Below are positions 54,602 to 64,000 of a stretch of DNA of 64,000 bases, piece by piece. This DNA is from Rusavskia elegans (Eukaryota > Ascomycota > Lecanoromycetes > Teloschistales > Teloschistaceae): assembly GCA_011316305.1 (NCBI GenBank), contig SAUG01000067.1, forward strand, positions 310,001 through 374,000, written 5' to 3'. Both the position numbers and the translations under genes were made by a program. The notes under the pieces are model-generated. The model was not told the DNA's origin and did no database searches. It was given only the letters and a program-made list of their open reading frames with translations. Position 1 is the first letter of the stretch. Each line of letters opens with the position of its first letter.

Positions 54602-54789
54602 GCCTCCCTACTTTGAATGTTCTCCTCTTTCGAAGTAACCAACACAAAACTTTACGAATACTCATCCACATCGTCCTCAAACCACAACCTATTTGCATCA
54701 TACATTTTCGAGGGTTTCTACTGCCATCAAGTTCTTCGTTTCTACCGTACCAACATCCTCATACATCGACTCAACACACTCGACAAGCT

Positions 54790-55221
54790 ATGGCACCTAA
54801 AGGCGGCGGCGGTGGTGGCGGCGGCGGCGGTGGCGGCGGTCACGGAGGTGGAGGCGGTCGCGGAGGCGGATCTGGCGGACCACGTGTAGGTGCGGCCGTG
54901 GGGGGTACACACAGTGGTGCCAACCTCTCCCACGAGACATCGAGGTTGATGATGTACATGGTGGTATTACCAACTCTATGGTACTTCTTAGAAGATGGAA
55001 GGATGACTGAGGTGGTGAGGTGGGCTATTGGCAAGATGGTTGCGGCAGGACACCGTGAGGCGCCGAAAGTTGAGGGGGTGGAGAATGAGGGAGAGGGGCT
55101 TGTGGAGGAAGTGGTGGAGTGTGATGGGGAGAAGGGTGGGGATACGGAAATGCACGAAAAGGGGTATGTTATTGAGAGTTTGGAAGAGATGGAGGCCCAG
55201 GGGGGACGAACGATATGCTAG
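54790..55221 (+). CDS. Small Gly-rich protein with one hydrophobic segment, unknown function
   Basis: 143 residues from the ATG at 54790. It begins MAPKG and runs into a long Gly tract broken by His, Arg and Ser (residues ~5-32), coded by GGC/GGT/GGA repeats. A hydrophobic stretch (LMMYMVVLPTLWYFL, about 56-70) could be a membrane segment. The remainder is acidic (VEGVENEGEGLVEEVVECDGEK). No family is recognised. The Gly run is a site where repeat-length changes are likely. The mixed codon use within the tract and a TATA box upstream favour a real gene, but this is uncertain. Confidence 0.45.
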   Translation: MAPKGGGGGGGGGGGGGHGGGGGRGGGSGGPRVGAAVGGTHSGANLSHETSRLMMYMVVLPTLWYFLEDGRMTEVVRWAIGKMVAAGHREAPKVEGVENEGEGLVEEVVECDGEKGGDTEMHEKGYVIESLEEMEAQGGRTIC

Positions 55222-55872
55222 GGTTCTGGTGAATACGATTGGGTATGGACTGTCTGTGGATCCAATACCTGTACTTGAACATGTCAATGAGCAGATCTCG
55301 CAAGTGGGAAGTCGTCAAGGGTTCGATGATGATCTTGGACGGTAATTAGACTTGGACACACGAGACTTTTTGAGGATAAGTCAGAACCTTCCGTTTCACC
55401 TCTTTACATTCTCGGATTTCTTGACCAAAGCACGTCTATGAGTCATCTGGGGAAAAAGCTCATAGAGTAAGAGAGCGAGACTCCAGACCATTGACGACTT
55501 GAGGTGTTCGATAAGCTCCGTCGTAGAAACCTCGAATGAAGTTTCCTTCATTTAAAACGCTGAATTGACATGTCACGATGTCTAAAAATGTACTGTCCGA
55601 GACAGTATACTTTGCAGTATACTTTGAGAGATTGCACGCGAACATCTAAACCGAAAATTTTAATTTGATGGTAATGAGGCTTGGTAAACAGCAAAGCGAA
55701 CACATACATACATACGCTTTTATCTCGTCGTCTGTATCGAATCCGTATTCCTGCCCCAGATTACAAGGTTTCACGCATCTCAGTCTTTCCTTCCCCACAA
55801 TCTAACAAGTCCACGAAAACCTTCTTTGCTTCTAAATCTCTCAACAGCATACATCCCTCTCCACCCACAAAT
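55222..55872. other. Intergenic, 651 bp, convergent 3' ends
   Basis: Lies between the Gly-rich gene and the RidA-like gene. No gene is seen. Confidence 0.55.
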
Positions 55873-56396
55873 CTAACCCACATGAGCCGCAACCTCCATC
55901 TCAACCTTCATCCCAAACGCCAACCCTTTAACCTCCACCCCCGTTAAAATAGGCTGATGGCCCGGACACCACGTCCTCAGATTCCTGACCAAATGCGCCA
56001 TCGTCTCCTCGTCCATAGAGGTGCAGTAACAGCGGACTTTGTAAACCTGTCCCCAGCCCTTGTCCGCGCCCGCAACACGTAAGGTGTGTTCCACGTTGTC
56101 GAAGGCGTTGTCGATTTGCGCGGCTATGTCGGGGGGAATGGCGGAGGTGATGCGGTCCCAGCCTCCTTTTGTGTGTGGGTTTAGCATGGTTGGGAAAAAG
56201 GATTTCTCTTTGGGAAAGTGGTGGGGGAGGAGTATGTAGATGAGGAGGATGTAGAGTGGAAGGGGTACTGAAAATTAGACTCACCTTGTCCGGAAACCTC
56301 GATGGTCTCGCCTACACGTACTGCTTGGCTGTAGTGGGTGTTTTCTCTCGCGCTCTGGCCGAAGCCTTCGTAGTCGAAGTATTGGAGGTGCGCCAT
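55873..56396 (-). CDS. RidA/YjgF/YER057c-UK114 family protein
   Basis: Two exons, 56396-56285 and 56165-55873, with a 119-bp intron, give 134 residues, the usual size. The protein reads HYSQAVRVGETIEVSGQG|GWDRITSAIPPDIAAQIDNAF, then NVEHTLRVAGA and a C-terminal VEVKGLAFGMKVEMEVAAHVG. RidA proteins hydrolyse reactive enamine/imine intermediates from PLP enzymes. The catalytic Arg of bacterial RidA lies in the block RSCVEV; here the matching block reads LTGVEV, so that Arg seems absent and the activity may differ. The alignment at this point is by eye. Confidence 0.82.
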
Positions 56397-56926
56397 TTAT
56401 CGTTTTTTCTTTTCTTTTGGTCTTTATCTGTCTGCCTTTCTTGATATGGGCAAGCTATTGGGAAGGAACGATGTCCATTTCGGAAGGGTGATGGCCTTGT
56501 ATATACTTGTGGGGGTAAGCTGACGAGGATTATTAATGTCGAGTGACGGCCAAGAGTGCTAAGATCTTAGGGCTGTACTTGGAATGCGGTGGAAGATGTC
56601 TGGTTTCCATGAGGCTTAATGCATCTCCAGCGTAAGCTGCTGAGGTAAGCCCTAAACAACAAGAGGTTCAATATGCAGGGTCCTTTGCTGTCTCAACTAT
56701 CTGATCAGACGCTTGAAGCGCCAAATCGGAGATGGGGATTTCGATACCCATTTGGCCGTCGTCCTGTCTTCTAATCTGCACCAGAGCTTATAAAGGAAGG
56801 AGATGACCAGAGTGATGACAACTCGCTGGTATATGTAGTTACAACAGTCCCGAACACAGACGCATTTTGCGAGACGTAACCATACGTAAAAGAAACTCAT
56901 ACCTCGTCGTTACAAAAGCCCTACCG
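56397..56926. other. Intergenic, 530 bp
   Basis: Upstream region of the RidA-like gene and 3' flank of the next gene. No gene is seen. Confidence 0.6.
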
Positions 56927-57716
56927 CTATCCCAAAGGCGTTGGTCGGACGTTTGGCGCGGTTCCCTTCACGATTCTTGCTATCCCGACCGGATTCGGTC
57001 CATCCCAGATCTCAAAACTACACTCGGTCCATCCATACATCGTATCCTTGACCATGTACTGAACCAGCGCCTCCAATGCCGCTTTCAGAACGCCCCAGGT
57101 AACCTCATTGCCTCCGATCGCCGTCCCGAAGGGAATGAATTGCCTGTGGTGCGCGTTTGCGACCTGCAATTTGTAGAAGCCGAAAAAACCCACGCGCTCC
57201 CAGATCCAACCGATGCTTTGCTTGTTGCCGTTGATGACGCCGTCGCCGGCCCCCGTTTTGTTCAGGTGGTATTCCCATATATGCTTTATTGCGTTGGCAG
57301 GCAGCATCGAGAGCCGTGACTGGATGTCTTTGTCGCTCTTGTCGGCCAGCAGATTATCGCTGTGAAATGTGCGTTTCAACTTGATGAATGTCTCGGTGCC
57401 CGGGGTACAGAGAATCTTGGTTTCTTTGGGATTGGACCCGAGAAGGGCCCGCTTGCCATTGCCGTTGTAGTATGGATAGTTCTGCGATTCTTTGCTAGGA
57501 AGCGGAAGCATACTGAAGCGCAAAGAGTCAAGTGAACATCTCATTACGTATAATCTTGTTTGGAGGCTAGACTTACGCGCCGGCTGGGTAGCTCTGATAT
57601 GGGAAATTCATGCATTTGAGGTTTTTATCGAGGGGTAGGCGTGGAAGGATCAAGGCATGCGAGAAGACATTTGTACAACACAGCGTCAGGACGAGTAGAG
57701 CGAAGAAAGACGACAT
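56927..57716 (-). CDS. Secreted protein of unknown family
   Basis: Two exons, 57716-57577 and 57512-56927, with a 64-bp intron (GTAAGT, TTCAG), give 241 residues. The ATG at 57716 starts a signal peptide (MSSFFALLVLTLCCTNVFSHA). The mature protein has the stretches YPYYNGNGKRALLGSN, LPANAIKHIWEYHLNKTG, IGWIWERVGFFGFYKLQ and ALVQYMVKDTMYGWTECSFE. There are few cysteines, so it is not a typical small Cys-rich effector. I do not recognise the family. An in-frame upstream ATG would add residues before the signal peptide and is not preferred. Confidence 0.7.
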
Positions 57717-58931
57717 GACGGGCAAATTACCAGTAATTGTAAGGGAAACGGTCCGCTGCAAGAAGAGTCTTGATCGCAAAAGAGACGACAAACAGAGTAC
57801 ATACCGGAAAGGATAGGTGACGCGCAATTTTTCACGAATTGATAAAGAAGAGTTTTCTAATTATGGAATGTATTATCCTCGGATCGCAAAGAGGACGAAT
57901 TGTAGTAGCGATTTGCGCCGTATCGACAGAAATGGAAACGGGAACGGAAATAAAAACATGCATCTCTGCCTTGCGACTGATGCGGGTACCAGCAAAATGA
58001 TTGAAGAGACTGTATAGTTCACCGTTACAGCGACTGGTGACGGGACGCAAATGAGACATACCGAAACCGCAAGACGTTCGCTTGCAAGTCGCAACAATTC
58101 CCGCTATTCATTCATTTTGAGATGACCTGCGAGCGAGAGAGACCACACCCTCTCCAGCCAGGGTCTGAGAATAGTATGCGTCGATGGCATCAATGATCTT
58201 GAGACTTGCCAGGTTCAGGACTTTGAGTCGAATGAAAAAATATTACATTAAGATCGTCTGTAACCTTGTCGACAAGCTCAACAGGAAGCCAGTGAAGGCA
58301 TGGCTCGCTTTGTATTGCCGTAGAAGTCATGATAAAAAGTGTCAGGTCATTAGAGAAGGAAGAGAAGACTTTGTTTGAAAACTAGGCGGCAGTTGCCGGC
58401 AATAATCATGCTTTCTGGACACAATACACCTGTCAGAGCGGCTTAAAAGCCGGAGTGGCTGGACACCCCGTGTCAGCCAATAAATCACCTCAAATACAAA
58501 ATACACAGTAAGATCAAATCCACTGTGGAACCCGTTTTTGGTATAATTGTGAGCGTTCGAGGATAAAGGTACGGAGCTATTCTCCTGAGTTTCTAACTAC
58601 TGCTCCGAAATAAAACTGGACTGAAAGGAATGGATCCACCACGTTCCCAAAACGGTTAAGACTTTCGGCCTTGGCGAGTGCTAACCCCGATACACCTAGC
58701 TTCTGATTACTAAGAAATTTCCGTCATTGTGGGTAATAGACCTGATTAGATAGACTCGCGGCGAGCAGAAAATCCGGACACTAAGCCTATCATGCATTGG
58801 TAGGCCATCCGATTTGGCTGGCAGTCGAGGTATCAGAAGCCCTCTCTGCCAAGCCGAAGAGATCCGCTGAGAATGTCCGAACGGTTCTGCTCACCGTGAG
58901 ATAGACTTCCACTGATTGCAAAAAGTCGAAT
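57717..58931. other. Intergenic, 1.2 kb
   Basis: No convincing gene. A small hairpin, GGCTGgACAC..GTGTCAGCC, lies near 58458-58480. The sequence then runs into the MITE at 58934. Confidence 0.5.
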
Positions 58932-58933
58932 TA

Positions 58934-59141
58934 CTCCTTCTTGTGCCCCTTTGCAACGCGATACCCTTTGCAACACGCTAAAATTGGCTTTGTGCACCCG
59001 GGCAACCAGATAGGCGGTGGAAATAAGGTTAAGGCTGATCAGAGCCCCCGTGGTTCCCTAGCAGGCGCCTTCTAGGCATCGGACCCGCCTATAACCCGCC
59101 TAATTACTCACTAGCGTGTTGCAAAGGGTCACAGGAAGGAG
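58934..59141. mobile_element. 208-bp MITE with TA flanks, upstream of the HET gene
   Basis: The ends are inverted copies over about 30 bp: CTCCTTCTTGTGCCCCTTT at the left, and at the right the complement of CTCCTTCCTGTGACCCTTT, with a perfect 17-bp core, CCCTTTGCAACACGCTA-like, also present once more inside (58964-58980). TA occurs at 58932-58933 and 59142-59143, as for mariner-type insertion. The interior has hAT-like CGCCTTCTAGGC/CCCGCCTA motifs but no frame. Its right end is 49 bp before the HET ATG. Confidence 0.75.
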
Positions 59142-59190
59142 TACTGTTGTAAAGTTATCGTCCCGCGCACGTATTTCACTGCTGCCCATC

Positions 59191-61620
59191 ATGAACCACT
59201 TACCACTTCCACACGAGTCCCCATATCATCACGTCCATGTTCCATATCTCGATAACATTTCTCACAAAAAGGGAAGCTGGTATACTTACCCTCAAAGACA
59301 TGGCTGGCAGGTCAATCAAAACAAGAACAAGACTGTCCTGCTCCGGAACGGAGAGAAGCGTTCCACAACAGAGAATACAGCATTTGTACAGTCATGGCTT
59401 TATTTTGAGCTTTTGAGAGTGGTGCTCGGAGACTTGCTTGATGTCGACCAATTTACGCGGAAGGAGGCAGACGGAACGATAGTAGTCAGCACGGAGAATT
59501 TAGAAACCTTGTTGGGTAGATGGAGTGTCGATTGTGGATACGAGAAGAAAGAGTTGGATGAATTTTACAAACTCCTGATCAAACATCGGACTATCGGATT
59601 GTTGATATCCATGACCATGGACCTCGGAGACTCTTCTATTATGTTGTCCATTGCAGCTCTTAACGAGCGTTTGATGGCCGCTGTGAAGGATCTACATGTA
59701 CACCTTGGCCTTGATACGCCAGTTGACCAGGCTTGGAGACTGCGCCAGAAAGAATTTCCCGATGTTGGTCAACCCATCCTTGACCTAATGCAAACCAGAG
59801 GATGGTGTCCTTATGATCTGAGACGACTAGACACTGAAATCAAAGATGTCTCAATCTTGTACTACTACAGCAATTTGAAAGCTCCAAGGTCATCCAAGGA
59901 TCATAGTGGCTGTTCGAAAGCACAGTGCGTCACGATGTTAACAAATCCAGCAACCTACAAACTTTCTCACCGTAGTGGGTGCTACGGTTGCCCATTACTA
60001 TCCGCAAATCTGACGGACATCGAGAGGATCCTACGAAATGATTCCATACCATTGATATCACTTAAAAAAGATACTAAGATCACTGTCCATGACCTCGATA
60101 ACATTTCCGAATTTGTTGCCATCTCACACGTTTGGGCAGAAGGTGCTGGCAACGTTGATGGTAATGCATTGCAAACCTGTCTCCTGGAAGACATATCAGA
60201 ACTCGTCGAGAAACTTCCTGGAGACAAGCCGGACCAAACATATTTCTGGATCGACACTCTATGCGTTCCCGTGAGACCTCCGGAAATGCAGACCCTAGCG
60301 TTAAACAAAATGAGAGTGCCTTATGAGAGAGCAAAACACGTTCTCGTCTTAGACTCCCACCTTCGTTCTCTCAACTCCAAGAACTTGTCTACAACGGAAC
60401 TATTTGCCCAGGTATCTTGTTCCAGCTGGATGCGTCGACTCTGGACCTTACAAGAGGGCAGACTCGCGGAAAACGTGTGGTTTCAGTTTGCCAATGAGGC
60501 CGTAAATGTCAAGACAGTCTTCACGAACCTCAATCAGAAGCGGGTTCCCACAAGAGTTGACCGCTGGCTAGGTACTTCCATCGCTCTCGACCTTTGCTTC
60601 CAAATCTGGTACCGTGTTGGAAAAGTTCCAAACACCAGCCCGGTGGCCGCTTCGCTCTCACTAACCAGTCATTCCCTACGTACAAGATCTGTCAGCGTAT
60701 CTACCGATGAGCCATTATGCCTTGTCAATATCATGGACATGGATCTCACGCGGGTAACGACTGTTGCACCAACAAAACGGATGGAGGTCTTTTGGCGCAC
60801 GTTTGAAAAGGTACCGAAATCATTCTTATTCTCAAAGGCGAGTAAAATGCCGGTAGAAGGCATTCACTGGGCTCCGTTGTCTTTCATGGGGTTTCTTTCC
60901 GAAAAAGAGTGGCTCGGACCGCAAGACCTAAGTAGTCCGCGAGAGGACGATCCACATGCCATCGTTACCAGCGCTGGGCTTCAATTGGCATTGCCAGGAT
61001 TCATTTTCCACCAAGATCTTGTCGGACGCATGAAACAATTCGACTTTACTTGGAACTTCCCTCTAACAGCGCAGGATACAGATGGAAAATGGTATTCGAT
61101 GCGGGTTGATGAACCCTGGAGACAAGGTTCCGATAACTTCAATGGTTCACAACAGCTGGCTGTTATACTCGCCCGTGAACCAAAAATGTTTGCGACTTCG
61201 AAAAAGTTTTCTTTCCAAGATTTTGCGGTTGGGGTACTCGTCTCGATCGACAAAACTGAAGATGGTATCATGCATGTTACAGCACATTATCATGTGGCGG
61301 TCGAGCTTCTGGGTGAAGGGTTTCAAGAGTATCTTTCGACCGCGAATATGTGTGCGCAAAAAGTCGGTTTGGAACAATCTATCCTTTCAAATAAGTCTCA
61401 CGTTGCTTCAAAGGAGAGGCACACGACGGCTGCTCGGCAGTCTTTGGAGGATGAGAATACTATGGATATGATGATAGGGAAAGCTCGTCACATGAGTGAG
61501 CCTGATGACTATGAGCATCTTCTTAGTGATTTGCTGGATGCTACAGTTGTCGCTGCACGATTTGGTGATTGCTCTCAAGTACAAAAGGTAGCTGCGGATC
61601 AGCAATGGTGTGTAGATTAA
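59191..61620 (+). CDS. HET-domain protein (heterokaryon incompatibility type)
   Basis: One exon of 809 residues from the ATG at 59191 (MNHLPLPHESPYHH). Upstream the frame is open into the MITE but has no ATG. The HET domain starts at about residue 305 with EFVAISHVWAEG, continues YFWIDTLCVP and ends with SSWMRRLWTLQEGRL at about 410-425, which are its three classical blocks. Before it, a ~300-residue N-terminal part has SGCSKAQC and HRSGCYGCP, possible metal-binding Cys clusters. After it comes a ~380-residue C-terminal region without recognised domain. HET domains are TIR-like and trigger cell death on non-self recognition in fungi; whether this protein does so is not shown. No STAND NTPase or repeat domain is present. 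Confidence 0.88.
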   Translation: MNHLPLPHESPYHHVHVPYLDNISHKKGSWYTYPQRHGWQVNQNKNKTVLLRNGEKRSTTENTAFVQSWLYFELLRVVLGDLLDVDQFTRKEADGTIVVSTENLETLLGRWSVDCGYEKKELDEFYKLLIKHRTIGLLISMTMDLGDSSIMLSIAALNERLMAAVKDLHVHLGLDTPVDQAWRLRQKEFPDVGQPILDLMQTRGWCPYDLRRLDTEIKDVSILYYYSNLKAPRSSKDHSGCSKAQCVTMLTNPATYKLSHRSGCYGCPLLSANLTDIERILRNDSIPLISLKKDTKITVHDLDNISEFVAISHVWAEGAGNVDGNALQTCLLEDISELVEKLPGDKPDQTYFWIDTLCVPVRPPEMQTLALNKMRVPYERAKHVLVLDSHLRSLNSKNLSTTELFAQVSCSSWMRRLWTLQEGRLAENVWFQFANEAVNVKTVFTNLNQKRVPTRVDRWLGTSIALDLCFQIWYRVGKVPNTSPVAASLSLTSHSLRTRSVSVSTDEPLCLVNIMDMDLTRVTTVAPTKRMEVFWRTFEKVPKSFLFSKASKMPVEGIHWAPLSFMGFLSEKEWLGPQDLSSPREDDPHAIVTSAGLQLALPGFIFHQDLVGRMKQFDFTWNFPLTAQDTDGKWYSMRVDEPWRQGSDNFNGSQQLAVILAREPKMFATSKKFSFQDFAVGVLVSIDKTEDGIMHVTAHYHVAVELLGEGFQEYLSTANMCAQKVGLEQSILSNKSHVASKERHTTAARQSLEDENTMDMMIGKARHMSEPDDYEHLLSDLLDATVVAARFGDCSQVQKVAADQQWCVD

Positions 61621-62176
61621 GGTGATTCTCTATCAGTGAGTTGTAGGGGTATTTAGTATTCGTTTCGAGTGCAATAAGACTCGCATACGTAATTCATCAG
61701 TGCCTCTTACTAGATCATACGTGCGGAGGCAGGAGGGAAAGAAGGGGAGAAGTTTCGCCGAAAGTACATGGAGGCTATGGAAGTGTTCGGAGAGTGGGAC
61801 TTTCAGGTAGAGCCTAGGGTTGGAGACGATAACGATGACGCCGCCACCACCACCACCACCTGGAACGAGAGAGAGAGTATAACTGGTTAATTGTGCAACT
61901 CGCCAAGACAGGTAGCCAAGATCCTCAATAAAGAAGGAAATGATTGGTATGACCTACTCCTTGCAGAACCCCTTTTGAAGAGAGCTTACTGTATGGTAGC
62001 CTGCCGGGTACTCGATGCGGTGCGACTATCGTGACTGATCGGTCTCAACTTTGGAATAGGCCGGCTCTCTAAGGTTGGCGCAATGTTTTTTTAGTTCTTT
62101 CATCTACAAGATTGGGACGTTGCGATCATTTTCGGCCGCATAAAAGAGTGATCGTATCCAGAACATTATCGGCGAA
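61621..62176. other. Intergenic, 556 bp, convergent 3' ends
   Basis: Lies between the HET and MFS stops. It includes a short (CCA)n run at 61843-61860. No gene is seen. Confidence 0.6.
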
Positions 62177-63913
62177 TTAGCATAGTTTTCGCTCGCTGCT
62201 TCCAGGCTCATGTCGACGATCATGTTGGATCAGAGTCTCGGGCGAATCTATAGGTACTGCGTTTTTCTTTGCATGTGACGATTTACCATCGGCCCCAAGG
62301 CGACTCTCGTCAGAAGAAGCAACTCGAGGGACCTCCGACGGGGGTTTCCCAGCTACCCGCTTGGTTCTCCAAGCCATGCCCCAAGTCCGAATTGTCCAGA
62401 TTGCAAAGAGGCTGGAAACACCTGTAAAGAGCCCTAACAAGGTGAAATACCAACCTCTTCCCAGTACACCGATGAGAGGCTGTACGGTTGCAGTCCCCAA
62501 AGCGGCAAGTGCACATCGTGTAATAGACGCTGTGGCTGCAGCAGTGCTCGGTGTATCGGAGAGGATGTCGATGAGCAGTGTGTTGGAGAAGACGTAGATG
62601 GAAGATTGGAAAACCCCCTGGACGAACTGAAGGATCAGAGCAACGGCAACGTGGCCATGCTGGTCCAGAGCCCAGCCATAGCCAATAACAGAACATGTCA
62701 ATATGCCAATCAGGTACGGAGACCCTCGTGTTCTTGCTCTTTCTATTGGGAACTCATTAATGTCGTCGCCATGTTCTCGGTCAATCATGTGCCCTATTTG
62801 TTTCGCCGTGATCCTGTAGTTCCTGTCCATAAGTTTCCCATTTGCATATCCGCCAACGATGATGCCCAGCCCACGTGGCAAGTAGGATAAACCGACTTCC
62901 AACTCATTAAAGTGATACAAGTCTGTGAAGGCCGAGGGTATGGAAGTTTGAATGCTGAAGTCTATCATATAGCTAAAGCCATGCACCAGCAATATTGGGG
63001 CTGCTTCCTTCATGACCAAGATTTTCAGACACTGAAGTGGGTTCAGGATTTTCAATTTCTTTTTTGCTACAATGGCATTTTCATCCATCCTGCTGTGGTT
63101 GCCTTTCTCCGTAAGATGACTAGAACGTGGCGTGGTTGTCCAGACATGCATGATACCATGCCATGTTATAATAATTCTGGATCGCAGCGGAGCCATCCAA
63201 GTGCGTTCCCACCATCTGGTGGCCTCTAGACTGCCATTCCCGACCACATTCCTGGCGGTCTCTGGTAGGAAGCCTGCTACAGCTGCCAGTAACACCACCC
63301 CGACGAGAACCAGGAACCAGAAAATCCAACGATAATTGACAGACTTGTACGCGACCAGTCCTCCAATGATAGGCCCTATACAAGTCCCTAGATTCAGTGC
63401 CGTGCTGATGGGTCCTACCATACTTCCCCTTTCAGCCGGAACGCATACATCTGCAACCACACCGTAGGCTATGGCGGAGGCTGCGCTTGCACCAAGACTC
63501 TGGATCGCACGCAGAACAAGGAGTGCAACATAGCTGTTCTGGGCAAGCGCGAGGCCCAAATTGGACAGAACGTAGAGGGCGAGGGTAACGAGATAGACTA
63601 TTCTGCGGCCAAGAGAGTCAGAGAGGGTGGCAAAGATGGCGGGAGACAGGGCTTGAAAGATTATGTAGATTGTAATTGTTAGGTTGATGGCTTGAGCGGA
63701 CGTATTCAAGCGGTGAGCAAGGAGTGGCAACAGCGGGAAGTATATGGTTGCAGTTAGAGGCGAGATAGTTGTGGTAAGACCGAGGAGAAAGGTGAGGAGA
63801 CGCCGTTGTCGGACATTGAAAATAGTGTAGGCTACAGATTGCTGAGCCTCTGCCTCCAGAGACGGTCCAATCGAAGCGTGACTACTCTCTCTTGTCGGAG
63901 ATTGTTTGGACAT
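62177..63913 (-). CDS. MFS transporter, DHA1 drug:H+ antiporter type
   Basis: 578 residues from the ATG at 63913 (MSKQSPTRESS); no ATG lies further upstream in the frame before the window ends, but an upstream exon cannot be excluded. Twelve membrane segments can be followed. TM1-2 read LTFLLGLTTTISPLTATIYFP and INLTITIYIIFQALSPAIFATLSD, followed by the MFS signature GRRIVYLVTL. TM5 has the antiporter motif LNLGTCIGPIIGGLVAY. A long charged loop separates TM6 and TM7 (about residues 230-310), and the tail is polar. Close in type to Qdr-like pumps that export drugs and organic compounds. The substrate cannot be told from sequence. It is convergent with the HET gene. Confidence 0.88.
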   Translation of the reverse strand: MSKQSPTRESSHASIGPSLEAEAQQSVAYTIFNVRQRRLLTFLLGLTTTISPLTATIYFPLLPLLAHRLNTSAQAINLTITIYIIFQALSPAIFATLSDSLGRRIVYLVTLALYVLSNLGLALAQNSYVALLVLRAIQSLGASAASAIAYGVVADVCVPAERGSMVGPISTALNLGTCIGPIIGGLVAYKSVNYRWIFWFLVLVGVVLLAAVAGFLPETARNVVGNGSLEATRWWERTWMAPLRSRIIITWHGIMHVWTTTPRSSHLTEKGNHSRMDENAIVAKKKLKILNPLQCLKILVMKEAAPILLVHGFSYMIDFSIQTSIPSAFTDLYHFNELEVGLSYLPRGLGIIVGGYANGKLMDRNYRITAKQIGHMIDREHGDDINEFPIERARTRGSPYLIGILTCSVIGYGWALDQHGHVAVALILQFVQGVFQSSIYVFSNTLLIDILSDTPSTAAATASITRCALAALGTATVQPLIGVLGRGWYFTLLGLFTGVSSLFAIWTIRTWGMAWRTKRVAGKPPSEVPRVASSDESRLGADGKSSHAKKNAVPIDSPETLIQHDRRHEPGSSERKLC

Positions 63914-64000
63914 CAATTTGGAAATTGCGTTGACTCTGGCGAATGACGTTTGAGAGTGAGGGGCTAGAATGCCTTGGGAAGGCACGACTCAGCGTCTTCG

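Larger units (their letters stand above)
53322..54789. other. Intergenic, 1.47 kb
   Basis: Upstream region of the secreted protein and of the Gly-rich gene. It contains the palindrome at 53630-53660 and short frames without recognisable products (53445-53980). Confidence 0.5.

Noticed and set aside
59116..59190. N-terminal extension of the HET protein into the MITE
   Set aside because: The frame is open but has no ATG before 59191; only a GTG could start it, which is not expected in a fungal gene.

Overview
The window is nuclear DNA from a filamentous ascomycete (Pezizomycotina). The evidence is many short GT-AG introns (mostly 50 to 120 bp) with CTNAY-like branch sites, typical fungal families (HET domain, LaeA-like methyltransferase, Zn2Cys6 regulator, fungal GH16, IRC22, DHA1 MFS pump), and one 7.3 kb AT-rich block with the mark of repeat-induced point mutation (RIP): TpA excess, CpA loss, CpG kept. 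Class and species cannot be fixed from the sequence; Dothideomycetes or Eurotiomycetes would both fit.

Layout. 1-8.9 kb: a short-chain dehydrogenase gene (minus strand) is split by a nested transposon block. The outer element (589-7907) is a Tc1/mariner-type transposon with ~175 bp terminal inverted repeats, a TA target duplication and a RIP-ruined DD34E transposase. Inside it sit a hAT-type MITE with a perfect 8-bp duplication (2305-2759) and an LTR retrotransposon with 193-bp LTRs and a 5-bp duplication (3081-6309). The retrotransposon carries a recognisable aspartic protease but has no room for reverse transcriptase. 9.3-26.1 kb: housekeeping and cell-cycle genes, namely IRC22 (translocon-associated), SCC3 (cohesin), UreD (urease accessory), RPC53 (Pol III), a regulator with a C-terminal Zn2Cys6 cluster, and a B-type cyclin. 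26.1-33.9 kb: a 127-bp mariner-type MITE, an intact 11-exon LaeA-like methyltransferase, a secreted GH16 glucanase and a Sec2-type Rab GEF. 34.6-46.9 kb: eIF4B, a Tim17/22-like membrane protein, CDT2 (CRL4 receptor for replication licensing control) and RRP5 (rRNA processing). 47.9-64 kb: more accessory, with a secreted protein resembling M35 peptidases but lacking the zinc motif, uracil phosphoribosyltransferase, a small membrane protein, two secreted proteins of unknown function, a Gly-rich protein, a RidA-like protein, a HET-domain protein with a 208-bp MITE directly upstream, and a DHA1 MFS transporter. A short RIP-like relic lies at 50.3-50.9 kb.

Neighbouring genes are not operons. Three divergent pairs share short upstream regions: SCC3/UreD (333 bp), eIF4B/Tim17-like (400 bp) and CDT2/RRP5 (387 bp). 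Gene models were built by hand from splice signals, frame continuity and family resemblance. Start codons are ATG throughout. No tRNA, rRNA or CRISPR array was recognised.
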